Shown in pieces: positions 32,865 to 44,125 of a stretch of 64,000 bases of DNA; the first letter of the stretch is position 1; each line of letters starts with the position of its first letter. The stretch is from contig JAESUZ010003505.1 in the NCBI GenBank assembly GCA_017311185.1, forward strand, positions 1,612,001 to 1,676,000, in the 5' to 3' direction. The translations under genes were made by a program, and so were the position numbers. Source of the DNA: Proteles cristata cristata. Lineage: Eukaryota; Chordata; Mammalia; Carnivora; Hyaenidae. Under the pieces are notes generated by a model. It saw only the letters and a program-made list of their open reading frames with translations. It was not told the origin of the DNA and did no database searches.

Positions 32865-34013
32865 TCATTTTTGCTCAGTAAATAAGGTGAGGTAAGAGCC
32901 TTCCTACTCTGAGCCTTTGACAAGGCTAGGGATGCTCAGTCAAATCTTGACTGAGGGCTACAAAATTTGGCTATTTTGGGCTGCCAGCCTGCCCTAGTCC
33001 AAGTGCTTCAGTTGACATCACTGGGCTTTTGCCTGCTCCTCCACAGTCCCATCCAAGGACTTGCGTCCTGCTCCTACTTCTAGTTCATTGATGTAAGCCT
33101 TCTACATGCTGGCAGATTTCCTTCAGGTCCTGGTATTCTGGGTATCAAAGGATCACTGTGGTTCCTCTGTCTCTCAATCCAAGAGGATAGATGGAGAATA
33201 TTAAACTCCTTCACTCGCGTGAGACATCTGTTTGCCTTCTCTAAGATCTCTTAATGCCATACTTTCTGGAGACATCTCCCAGACTATAGCATCTGCAGGG
33301 GAAAGTGGTTGTTCAGAAACTACACCACTCTTCTTGACTGGAAAGTACCAAGCTGAGTCTTCCCCATTAGGTCCTGTGTAGCCATGCTTGAGTGAACCTT
33401 AAGGCAGAACATCTAAACGCAGAACTAATATTCGGGACTCATTGTCACTGGCTATTTCCAGGTGTGGGGTACCTGCTCTTGAGGAATGGTAAAGACCTCT
33501 GGGTTAGGAATGCCCTCCTCCCCTAATCCCCCAACCCAGACCCTGGGTGGCACTAACTCTGTCAATGGCAAGAAGCAAAGATAGAGCCTCTCCCTTCCCT
33601 TTCTTTGGTTTACATCAAACATTTTTCTCTTGGCTCATAACACAAAAAGCTCACTGATAAAAAGCATCTAGAATGTTAATATTGCAATTAACCAAAAAGA
33701 AAACCACAGTGAAAACAGACTTTTTTAATGAAAGGAAGAATGATCAATAATGATAAATGGCCAACATACCATCCACAACTAATCACAATTGCTACTTCAG
33801 ACTATTTTTTTCAATCTAACAGGCATAAAATTTCAGATATGTAAGATAATAAGTTCTAGAGGTCTGCGGCCCAACAGTGCACCTATAGGTAACAATACTG
33901 TATTGGGCACTAAAATTTTATTAAGGGAGGAGATGTCTTGTTAATTGTTCTTAGGACAGTTTTTTTTAATTGGAATAATTACCTATACATGCACACACCA
34001 CAAACTGATGAGT
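32865..34013. other. Single-copy DNA, no gene seen
   Basis: About 1.1 kb without a recognised repeat or gene. Confidence 0.4.

Positions 34014-34053
<40 letters not shown>
34014..34053. repeat. (CA)20 microsatellite
   Basis: An uninterrupted run of about 20 CA units. Length is expected to vary between individuals. Confidence 0.97.
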
Positions 34054-34059
<6 letters not shown>

Positions 34060-36039
34060 TGCACATAAATCATTTTGAAACTTGATACTAGTTTCTAAAT
34101 GTTTTAACTTCAAAACAAGGAAAGGAAAATTACAGAATCCAGGAAATCCAATTAAGCACATTGTTCCACTGCTAAACACATCATACATGTTGACTCAAAT
34201 TGATGCTTATTGATAATCAGTGGGAAACTCGATGATTAAAAATGATTAAAGGCATTCATATTTTAGAGCGATTCTTGCAAATGTTTTGATTTTATTTCAA
34301 AGATTTTGTAGTTAACTAATTGGAAAGTTCTAGATGAACCCTTTTTATTTGCGACGAGGCAGGTTATTTAATATATCTGAGTTTCTGGGCCTTCCTCTTT
34401 AAACTAGAGTATCTATATATATCGATACATATGATATGTTCTATCAGTCTTTCTCAGCTTTTTGCCACCCAAAAAGCTGTGACATATAGCATGTTCATGT
34501 GCAACACACACAATGAACATTTATTGTAATATCTGCTTTGTGTTCCACATAAGGCAGGTTCAATACAAACAAACGTAAATGAGTTCAGGATCCCTCAAAC
34601 ATAAAGTAACATTTTTTTTCTAAATTAAATCTACCGGGGTTTCATAATGAAGATGTTGAGATCTCTGGTGTTAAAATACATAATAAATTGGTAATTGCCA
34701 AACCAGCTAAGGTGCTATTATTTCTGTAATTACATTCAAGTGGAAGGTCTGTTTCTAATTCTGCAGAAATCTCACCCTGGTGGGTAAATATTTTGCAGGT
34801 TTGGATGCCATCTGACAAAAAACAATTAGGAAACTTGGATTTAATTTGTTAATTTGTTACCTGATTTAAATTAAAGATAAATTAAGCTGTGTTCTTTAGT
34901 TATTAGCAAGATTCAAGTAAACAAGGTTTAGAGAAATAAATAGTATTGAGTTTCTTTGTGCCTAATTTTAATAATGGAAATCACTTTCAAAGACACCTCC
35001 CCATTTTTCCCACTTAGAATAATTTTGAAAGCATATCTTCGAGCCATAATTGATAGCTTTCAGATGACACCTTCATCTCAAATGCTTGCTTATTATAAAA
35101 GCGAAGTAGTATTCTTCTAGGCATAAATTCTGGTTTTATTGATTCATAAAATGAAATTACCAATAGTGATTTAAATATGAATGAGCGTTAAACCATGTAA
35201 ATAATGGCTATATGTGAAATTTCTAATATATGTAAAACTGAATGATAATTAATGAGAATTCGCCGTCAATTTCCATGGCGTATTTACTAAAAAGCTATGC
35301 AGCAGTATAATTAAGCTTTTTAAACAACCTAAAATTATTTTTTTTTTATCATTGCTGACCTTAGACTTTTGGCAGAAACTTTATCCCAACCATCAAGATA
35401 AAAGAACCAGAAAATGCTCTTTTGTCTATCATCTTAAAACTTTCACTTCCTATGGTTCAATCCAAAAGGTAATGCATCTGCTTAACATCAAGCAGTTTTT
35501 AGAACTCTCCTTGAGAATTTTTCCACCATCAGTGATTCATAACCACCTCCTTTATGTGATCGTATGATACATCTTTTAAAGTCTACATTTTAAAGTTATT
35601 TCAGGGGCCCACTTAATCAGAGTGACAGAGCCCTGTGGATTCTCCTTCATGTCCTCCTCACATATATTTTGTCTCAGCATTCCTGGCTCTTGTCTGCTCC
35701 TTGCAGTTCAGACCATGGCTGGCCAGCATGCCTCTAGGACCAAAAGAATAACTCTGGGTTTGGTCTACACCAAGCATTTGAAGATTTTTTAAATAAATAA
35801 ACACAAACACTATTATTTTTTGTGAGCTGCAAACATATGTCCTACAGTAAATGCCCAAAATAATGTGTGCCGGGGGGAGGGTGTTAAAGATTTGTTTATG
35901 CTACAAGTTCATTACTAGTAATGTTTCAGTGATATTCAGGAGGTAAAAAAAAAAATTGTCAGAGAATGAGCACTTATTATACAACACAACCTGTCATAGT
36001 AGATAAGGAATGGGATTGGAAAGAAGAAATCAGGTGAGG
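34054..36039. other. Single-copy AT-rich block, candidate conserved noncoding DNA
   Basis: No repeat is recognised. 34620-35340 is dense in homeodomain-type cores (TAAT, ATTA, TAATTAAT), for example AATTGGTAATTGCC, CTGTAATTACATTC, TGATAATTAATGAG and GTATAATTAAGC. It has few CpGs and no low-complexity runs. This texture is common in vertebrate conserved noncoding elements, but conservation cannot be judged from one sequence. Confidence 0.35.
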
Positions 36040-36130
36040 ATAGGCATTAAGTCTGTTCTGTTTGCCATTTTATCCCTTGCACCTAGTAGGGTGCCTGACA
36101 TGTACCAAGTGCTCAAAAAGTATGTAGTAA
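36040..36130 (+). mobile_element. L2 LINE 3' terminus, sense
   Basis: TATCCCTTGCACCTAGTAGG, GTGCCTGACATGTACCAAGTGCTC and AAAAAGTATGTAGT match the L2 end CCCAGCGCCTAGCAC, GTGCCTGGCACATAGTAGGTGCTC, AATAAAT. Confidence 0.6.
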
Positions 36131-39100
36131 AGAAATAAACAAGCAAGAGTGGAGGGAGGAAGGGGAGAGAGTGAAAAATAACAAGAAAACCACAAACTAG
36201 TATCCTTCCTCCTCCAAGATCATGACGCAGCCCATCTGGAAAAAGTCATGGCTATTTGCACGTGACTATGGTCATAAATATCTGATGGCTTTGGCAAAGG
36301 TTAACATCAACAGCAGATAGAGTTGTTTTTAAAATAATTAATAAGTGTTCCATCCCCATGTCCACCGCTTGTGTTATTTACAATTTCCAGCCAACCCTCT
36401 CATTTTACTTTGGCCCTTTGTCCATTCACCCAGGGCAAGACCCAGTACAGAAATCTTTAATCCAAGAAGGAAGAAGTGATTTGCTTGGTGGAACCCAGTG
36501 ATAACACTGGACTGTGAAAGTCACATGGGTTGACCTGGAGGTATACACTAGGAAGAAAGCCACCTGCAGTACCTTGCCTGGCAGCCTTCCCCCACTTTCA
36601 AGCCAGAAAGAAAAGTTCTTTAGGGGCTAGGCGCTCCCTTTTCCCCCTATACTGAAAAACAAAAGCAATAACTAGTGGAAAAAGTGGACCATCAGATGTG
36701 GAAATAAGATGGTTTGAGGAAACCAGGTTTCAGACATTCAGTGGTTAATGTCGTAGAAGACAGACATGTGGCCTGGCTGTGAGCAGGGCCAGCGAGGCGT
36801 GACCTCGGTGCTGATGGAATCTGGTTGGCATAGGTGCTATGTGTAGGTACTTGAAATCGTGTGGCATCTGTTGGCTTGGGTTGCCATAGAAAGTATCCCT
36901 GAGGCAAGATTTGAGTGGCTTCACTGGGAAGCGATCCCAGGAAGCCCTCGGAGGGAGGTGGAAAAGTGAGCCCAGGAAAGGAAGAAGGAAACCGAAGGCA
37001 CTTAAAGAGGAGTTAACAGGACTACCGTGGGTATGCGGGTGACTGGCCGTGGACCTCTCCCTCCAAGGGACTGTGTGGTGTGTTGTCCCACCCAAGGGGT
37101 AAGGAGACGAGAGGATTTATCCACCAGTTCTCGCCTGTCAGGACCCCCATGGCCGTTGTGGCCTGTCCAGCATATGTTCCTGCCATACCCCTGCATCCAG
37201 GCCAAGTACTCAAGCAGGCATGTTCAAGTGCACTAAGAAATCCACCATAGAGCCATGGGGGCCCAAAGGGTATGGGCGGAGCCATGACACTGCCTGTTAC
37301 TTGTAGCGATCCGGCTCTTTCACTTTACAAACAGACTTGGTTTATGATTTCCATGGCTTCAATCGCAAAATCTTGTCATTGACCCAAAAAAAAAAAAAAA
37401 AAAAAAAAACCACAACAACAATGGCAGCAAAATACCTGGTGCTTATCTTCTGGGAAAGAGTCTCTAAGAAGCTATCAGTACTGGGATCCCCACTTGTCTA
37501 TCTGCGAGCACTCTTCTCCCGGCCGACCGGTGCCATGCCCTCATTGTTACTCATGCAAGTTCCCTTCCTTTCCTGCCCAGTCCATTCTACTCTGGGACCT
37601 GTATCATCTCCCATCTGCTCTTTATTGTCAAATGAAGCTCACCTCCATCCGGATTCTTACAGTCCCTTGCTGGCAAGTCTGCCTGCTTGCACCAGCCGCT
37701 GCCCAGCACAGGCCAGCAGGAGCTCAGCCTCCCTGGGCACGCTCATGTCCCATCCCCAGGCCAGAGCTTTTTTTTTTTTTTTTTATTGCCTATGCATCTC
37801 TGACTGGCACACAGGCTCTCCAGCAAGGCGCAGATACCCTCTCTCTTTTTCTTCCTTTGCTCCCGTCAAGCTGTCCGCCATGAACCTAGAGCCACACAGT
37901 CTTAGTACCATTCTTTATTCAGAATCCTTTCTCTGTCTTTGTTTCCCCAGGCCGTCCGCGATGCTTCCTCCCTTTTCTTATACCAGCTGTGGCAAAACTA
38001 TATTTGTTTTTTAATTAAGTTGGCTTTTCACATTCTACTGATACTCTTCTATCAAAACAGACCTCATTTCTCCCTTTAGCAAGAATCCAGATAAGCTTAA
38101 GGTTGGTAATGATTGGCTAGGGCAAGAGAGCTGGTGTGTACTAACTTAACAGAAACAGTCTGGAAGAGGACCCCACCATCTTATCCCTTAAGAATGCAGA
38201 ATGTCCAGGGGTGGAGAGCTCACATAGCTGCTGGGAAGCATGTAAGTCTCAAATAACTGGATTAATTCAGTCATGGAAAAAGCAGCAACTTCTTTGCTGC
38301 CATATTGGCAAGTGACTTCTGCTTCCATTTGGAAAGGTTGCTTAGCAAACTAGCATTTTTTCCCCTCTTCATGCTACAGAGGAAGTGGAGAGAAAAGACA
38401 TAAGAAACTACTTTCCGGAGACTTTAGCAGAGAAGGAATATAGCCTAATCTCTCTGTGATGAAAAATGCAAACACATTATTCCATCATTAGAGGCAGAAT
38501 ACTGTTTGAAATGTTAACATGGAAATATTAGTTGGTGTCCCCCAGAAGGATTTTAGAGAGGATGGCTGGATGACACTTGTAGTGAGGCTGAACTCAGAGC
38601 AGTCAACTCGAGTCTACCTAAAAATTCTCATACTCTATGTCCCAGAGACCTGAAACTCAGGAAGTCCAGGGAGTATCTGAGACCAGTGGCCAATGATTGC
38701 AGGGATATCTCCAGTACCCCCTGTGTCATAAGACCCAAGGGCTTAACACAATCTTGACTGAAATTGAATCTCCTGATCCCAGGGATAGCACAGTGAATTC
38801 AGAATCAAGTTGATGTGCAGAAAATAAGGAAATGCAGCATTCTATGCTCAACTGAGTCTGTGGATTAAGAGTATATCCAGTACATGTTAGTATACACATT
38901 GATTCATATGCTGTCCATAAAAAAAAAGAACTTGGTTTTGCCATAAAAACATCCCTCACTGCAGGGGAAGTGTTCAGTTGACCTTAAGATATGAATCCAG
39001 CCCACCAGTAGCCCAGATGGAGTAACATCTTATGGGCATAACTAGAGTGAAGAGCTATAAATAGATGAGAAGAAAGGCAGTTAGGGCTGTTATCTGTCTT

Positions 39101-39239
39101 AATATTGTCAGTAATGGTGCAACATCAAAATTTAAAACCTCACATCACAGTTAGAATAGTAACTGTTTTTTTAGCTCCATCATCTTACAGTAGGAAGGAG
39201 CTAAACGTATGTACAAATAACCAGAAGATATCAATTTTA
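36131..39239. other. Single-copy DNA with an A24 and a T17 run
   Basis: No interspersed repeat is recognised in about 3.1 kb. A24 lies at 37386-37409 and T17 at 37769-37785, bracketing about 360 bases. The 225-codon open frame at 37337-38014 reads through both and owes Lys and Phe runs to them, so I do not call it a gene. GC content is locally raised at about 36900-37300 without forming a CpG island. Confidence 0.45.
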
Positions 39240-39420
39240 ACATGTTTTTAATCTGCTGGCATCAGTCTAAGTACTGGGATACATCGGTGAACAAAGATGA
39301 AGATTCCCACATTCTACTGGAGGGTGTAAAAAACAAACAATGAACAAGTGGGGGGGAAAGGAGAATATAAACCAGAAGACAAGAATCTGAACAGGAAAGA
39401 TGGCATCAGAGCACAGTTTT

Positions 39421-39646
39421 ATTTTTATTCTACTTTATTTTATTTTATTTTGTTTTGTTTTATGCTTATTTTACTTTTGAGACAGAGAGTATGAGCAGAG
39501 GAGGGGCAGAGAGAGAGAGGGACTGAGGATCCAAAGCGGGCTCTATGCTGACAACAGTGAGCCCAATGTGGGGCTCAAGTGTGAGACTATGAGATCATAA
39601 CCTGAACCTAAGTTGGACGCTCAACTGACTAAGCCAGCTGAGCCCC
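39421..39646 (-). mobile_element. Feline CAN SINE (older type) in L2
   Basis: An expanded ATTTTATTTTGTTTTG tail complement, GAGACAGAGAGTATGAGCAG, GCTCTATGCTGACAACAGTG, ATAACCTGAACCTAAGTTGG and AAGCCAGCTGAGCCCC. Strongly diverged. The flanks GCACAGTTTT and GCTCTGTTTT (39411, 39661) may be remains of the duplication. Confidence 0.88.
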
Positions 39647-40557
39647 ATTTTTTTTTTTTTGCTCTGTTTTGAGTAGAGGTCAGGGTAGGTGTCACTAGCA
39701 AGTGATGTTTAAGCAAAGGCATGAAGGAGACATGGAGCTGGTCTATAGGTAACTAGAGAACAAGCCTTCTGGGAAGAGGAAACAGCAGGAACAGGGGTAG
39801 AGGGGGAGATGCCTGTGAAGAGTGAAAGTGAGGCTAGGCAGGAGGAAGAAGGAAGAACCTTCAAAGCACAGTGCTGTTCTAATCCCTGTGCAAGGGGAGA
39901 GGGTAGGAAGGAAGACTGGGTAACAAGAGCCTCAGACTCCACTGCAGCTCTGAGGCATTTTGGTGCCACCAGTGGGATGGGCCCTAAGCAACCTGTGCCC
40001 ATTAGAGGAGTCACACAGGCAGAAGCAATGGCTGCCTTGCTCAGAACTCCTGCCTTGCTCAGTTACTGGCTGGATGGGATCCCAGCTCTTCAAGACCTGG
40101 TGTGTTTGAGTAACAAACACAAGCCAAAGTGGCTAAAGCAGAGTGAGCAAGAGGGAGAGCGGTCGTGAGGTCAGAGAAATAAGGGGGTTGGGGGGTCACA
40201 TCATCCGTGAGACCACAGGCTATTGTAAGGGCTTTGGCATTTTCCTGAATGGACTAGATTAATACCAGTGACAAACACTGGGCAGCTTTGAGCTGCAGTA
40301 AGTGACATAATCTTATTTCTATTTTAGGAATACAAATGCTGGCTTCTCTGCAGAAGACAGATTGGGAGCGGGTCAGGGTAAAGCAAGGAGACTAATTGAG
40401 AGGCTATAACATTGAGGAGGGACGGAGTTTGGGCACAGTGGTAGCAAAGGACGGGGTGAGAAGAAGGCTGATTGTGGATATATATGGAAGGTAAGACCAA
40501 TGAGATGAGCTGAAAGTTTGTATGTGGGATACAAGACAAAGAGAGAAACTGAGGATG

Positions 40558-40975
40558 TATTAGTTTCCTATGATGCCATGACAAAGTAACCCTAAACATG
40601 TGGCCTAAACAACAGAAAATCAGCATCTCTTAGTTCTGGAGGCTGGAAATCTGAGCTTCAGGTGTTGTCTGAATGGTTACCTCCTTCTCGATTGTGAGGG
40701 AGAATCTGTTCCAACCTTTGAGTCACTTCACGCATCCCTTGGCTTGTAGATGGCATTCTGCCTGTGTTCCTGTGCCCTCACGTCATCTACCCTCAGTGCA
40801 CATCTCTCTCTGTCCAGATCTCCCTTTTTGTAACGATACCAGTCATATTAGATTAATCTCATTTTAATTTCATTCTCTGCAAAAACCCTACACTCAAGTA
40901 AGTCATTTACAGATACTGGGGATCAGGACTTAACGTCTTTGTTGGGGGGGTACAATTCTGCTGCAAGACAGATTA
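40558..40975 (-). mobile_element. MLT1-type solo LTR (ERVL-MaLR), antisense
   Basis: Reads as antisense MLT1 LTR: GTATTAGTTTCCTATGATGCC, CATGACAAAGTAACC, AACAACAGAAAATCAGC, TTAGTTCTGGAGGCTGGAAAT, CCCTTGGCTTGTAGATGGC, CTGTGTTCCTGTGCCC, AGATTAATCTCATTTTAATT and TACTGGGGATCAGGACTTAA. No internal retroviral region adjoins it, so it is a solo LTR, inserted in the L2. Confidence 0.8.
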
Positions 40976-41354
40976 AACTCAAGACTTTTGCATTAAACAA
41001 TGGAAAAGATGGTATCTCCGTCCACTAAGATGCGGAAGTTTCTGGGTGTCACAGGTTTGCTTATAGTGAGTTTGACATGTTTATTAGAAAGCAAGGGTAG
41101 TGGCAAGCAGGCAATTGTACCAGTATGGGCAAAGGCTCAGGAGACAAGTCAGGGCTAAAGATATGAATGGCGGAGTTGTTAGCAGAGAGATGGAATATAT
41201 TTAAGGTAATGATCCTGGATGGGATCAAGACAAAGCTAAGAACCAAGCCCTATGACTCTTCAAAGTTAAAAGAGGAGTGAAGAGAGGGAACCAGAAAAGA
41301 TGATTGGGAAAGAGTGAGCAATAAGAGAGAATACAGTGGAGACATTATTTGCCA

Positions 41355-41860
41355 TGTATTGGGAGCCAATTAAGGAAAAGGCCCTGTGCCGCACATTGCA
41401 TACACTGTATCTCTAGTTCCTATGGCACCACCAAGAAAATGTTAACTTCTTTTGCTCAAATGAGCCAGCTCAAGCTCAGAGCCAGAATGGTATCGTGCTT
41501 AAGGCCATAAACTGGATGGCCTGGCTTCAAATTCCCCCTCTCCTCCCTCACTAGCCCTACAATCTTTGGTAGGCTACTTTACTTCTCTGTTCCTCAACTG
41601 TTTCCTCAACTGTTAAATGACAATGATATCTACCACATAGGATTGTTCTAAGGCTTACATAAATAGAAAAATTAAGACTCTTAAAAAATGAATTATTTTT
41701 AAAGGGTCTGAACAGTCCTAGTATATGGCAAACACTGTATCATTGCCTGTTGATGACATAAACTTGAAAAAAGTTGCACTGCTCCTGGGTAGCAGAGATA
41801 GGATTTGAACCTAATATTTTCTGTATTCAGAGCCCATCTTCTTTCTACCATATCACAGTG
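41355..41860 (-). mobile_element. MIR SINE, antisense, split by another MIR
   Basis: The left half (41355-41480) has AAAAGGCCCTGTGCCGCACATTGC, CACTGTATCTCTAGTTCC and CAAGCTCAGAGCC. The right half (41760-41860) resumes with AACTTGAAAAAAGTTGC, AGCAGAGATAGGATTTGAACC and CAGAGCCCATCTTC. Joined in that order they follow antisense MIR. The sense MIR at 41485-41755 lies between. Confidence 0.6.
41485..41755 (+). mobile_element. MIR SINE, sense, inside a MIR
   Basis: ATGGTATCGTGCTTAAGGCC, GATGGCCTGGCTTCAAATTCC, CTAGCCCTACAATCTTTGG, TTACTTCTCTGTTCCTCAAC, TTAAATGACAATGATATCTACC, CATAGGATTGTTCTAAGG. This is nearly the whole MIR body in correct order. CCTCAACTGTTT is locally duplicated around 41592-41615. 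Confidence 0.8.
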
Positions 41861-42546
41861 AATGTGACTCTTTCCTTAGCATCAACATGGATTAATTAAT
41901 CTAATTAGGGGAATTGATCGTTTGGAAAAGTGGAGAGACAGATTTGAAAGGCTGCATTAAAGACGTTTTACTAAACAGGAAATGAAGTTTTGAGAGGATA
42001 AGTTGTCATATAAGTGTGAAAGCAATAAAACAGAAAAGTGTGACAGAGCCCAAGTTACCTGGGTGGAAGATGGGAAAGGCCAGCTTTATGAGACTCTTCT
42101 TTTGCAGAAGAAGAGAGCACCTGGTGTAGTTTTTCCACAGGGCCAAGGAGATAAAGGATTTCGCTCATTCTCATCTCACCTAGAGCTGACCTCTTTCTTC
42201 TCCACATCAGGAGTGGGATCAGCATGAATCTGAGTTCACTGCATAAACAGTAATCAGAGAATCAGGATAAGGTAATACATGCCTCTGGTTGAAGGGGATG
42301 AAAGCTTAGAACAATCCGCATCAAAGACAACAGCAAAGTCCAGGCACGTGGCGTGGGGAGAGGCCTTTTACATGATGATGAAGAGGCCAAAGGTAGTCCA
42401 TGTAGAGTTCCAGGAAGACAAAAACGTAACGTAGCTGTCACAAGAGCTGTAAGCATGCATGCCCAGAGATGAAGGCTGGAAGAATAATCATAGAGAAGGG
42501 AAGTGGATGGAATGAGTCATTTTAATGTAGCCAGGGTGGGGCGGGG
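41861..42546. other. Single-copy DNA, no gene seen
   Basis: No recognised repeat. Frame 42003-42227 (plus) starts without context and has no domain. Confidence 0.4.
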
Positions 42547-42743
42547 AGGCACCTGGCTGGCTCAGTTGGTTAAGCATCCAGTTCATGATTTCAACTCAGG
42601 TCATTATCTCACGGTTTGTGGCACTGAGCCCCACATCAGGCTGTACGCTGTCAGCTGTCAGCATGGAGCCTGCTTGGGATTCTCTCTCTCCCTCTCTCGC
42701 TGCCCCTCTCCCCTTCCCAAAATAAATAAACGTTAAAAAAAAA
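42547..42743 (+). mobile_element. Feline CAN SINE (older type), diverged
   Basis: GAGGCACCTGGCTGGCTCAGTTGG head, CAACTCAGGTCATTATC, CACTGAGCCCC, GTCAGCTGTCAGCATGGAGCC (local duplication of GTCAGC), TC tract, AAATAAATAAACGTTAAAA tail. Confidence 0.92.
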
Positions 42744-43944
42744 TGCAAAGTACCTAAAAGAGAAAATTAAACCTGTGTACATAGAATATAAACCTGTAGG
42801 GCTAGAAGTGGCCTGTGGCATCAATTAGTTGAATGCTTTTTATGTGAAACCAGTGACTTACCCAGCTTCTCACAACTAGTGACTAGAAGACCAGGATGTG
42901 GAAGGGCTAGATCACATGTGAAGGGTCAGTTATGACAGGGTTTCTTAAACAGGGAAAGGGACTTTACTGACTGTTCAGTCGGAAAGGGAAGGAAGAATCT
43001 AAAGCCTAGATGGAAGGTTCAGGTAGGAATGAAACCAGAAAAGGACACTTCCCTACCTGAAACAGGAAAGTATGAAATAAGTCACAGGAGTGGAGGAGGG
43101 AGGCATGAATCACAGCTCCTCTTTCTCTTTAAAAGGATATAACAAGACCTTTGCGAAGTGGTACAATGAGTTAGAGGTTACAAAATTTAATATTTGGGAG
43201 TGGGAAGATTTTGAAAACTGTAGGTTACTTTATCAAGTAAAAAAAAATGATAGTTTGGACAAGGAGAAACAGTAACAATATTTGTGGGATTTTGTTTAGC
43301 TTAAAACTATTCCATTTTTTTTTTGTGAAAGAAGCAAAATATACACTAAATTAAACCTGATTTTATATATATATAAGTCCTCAGATGACTATCACAGTGT
43401 GGACTAGGGAATTCAGTTCGAAATTTATAGCACTTATATAGAGGTTTTTTTTCTCAGTATTTCTTATGTTTGTATTGCAGTAATGAAGAAATATGGAAGC
43501 CGTCTGGTGGCCAAATAATATCTGTAAATTCCCATGGATAAAGCTTCCCCTTTATATTTCAAAGTTATTAAGTTCAAGCCCTCTTACGGTTCTACTTTTA
43601 TTGGTTTTTTCCCCCATCAATGCAATTATTGATTGATTAATTCTTATTGGCTTTCTAAAGTAGAAAAAAAATTATGGCTGAAGTAAAACACTTCATAGAG
43701 TGGAAAAAGGAAAGGAGAGAGAGAGTGAAAATCTGAGAGTGGTGGCAAAGCCTTTCTCCAGCCACTCTGCTCTCTCATGCACAGAGGACTTGAGGCAGAT
43801 GGGGAACAGACAGAACATTTGGCCAAGGCGTGGGTTGGGAGTGACCGATCAAGGTTCCTGCTTGGGGACCACTGTTGTTTGTCAGGCTTGTGGCCAAACA
43901 ATGGTGTTCAGCTTAGGCATAGTCCTTGAACAGCATAAAGTGTA
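42744..43944. other. Single-copy DNA, no gene seen
   Basis: About 1.2 kb without a recognised repeat. Overlapping frames on both strands near 43644-44071 have no motif. Confidence 0.4.
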
Positions 43945-44125
43945 CAAAGCACTTTTATGTGTCCTCTCTCAGCCCTACAGTCTGAGACACACATGGCAAA
44001 TTGTTCCTTCTAAGCAAACTGAGGCTCAGAGAAGTCAAATGACTTGTTCAGTATCACACAACTATATGTGATAGACCCAGATATGAAATTGAGGTGGGTA
44101 GTCTCCCCCTCTTCTGCTCTCCTTT
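43945..44125 (-). mobile_element. MIR SINE, antisense
   Basis: AAGCAAACTGAGGCTCAGAG, AAGTCAAATGACTTGTTCAG, TATCACACAACTATATGTG, AGACCCAGATATGAAATTGAGG follow antisense MIR (GGAAACTGAGGCACAGAG, AACTTGCCCAAGGTCACACAGCTAG, GAGCCGGGATTCGAACCCAGG). Confidence 0.75.

Larger units (their letters stand above)
39240..41340 (-). mobile_element. Long L2 LINE, antisense, hosting a SINE and an LTR
   Basis: About 1.4 kb of L2 sequence when the insertions are removed. In order: ACTGGGATACATCGGTGAAC, CACATTCTACTGGAGG, SINE, GTGATGTTTAAGCAAAGGC, CCTTCTGGGAAGAGGAAAC, GGTCAGAGAAATAAGGGGG, GGGCTTTGGCATTTTCCTG, GAGAGGCTATAACATTGAGG, LTR, GACATGTTTATTAGAAAGC and CAGGGCTAAAGATATGAAT. Each step has its counterpart in the antisense L2 order. 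The frames at 39709-40168 lie inside it and are not genes. Confidence 0.75.

Noticed and set aside
34014..34053. (CA)20 as a CRISPR-like or regulatory array
   Set aside because: A plain dinucleotide microsatellite with no spacers, in a mammalian genome.
37337..38014. 225-codon open frame on the plus strand
   Set aside because: The frame runs through A24 and T17 homopolymers, giving Lys and Phe runs. It has no domain, no conserved-looking start and no flanking gene signals.
39709..40168. Overlapping frames of about 100-119 codons on both strands
   Set aside because: They lie in antisense L2 and show no conserved protein motif.
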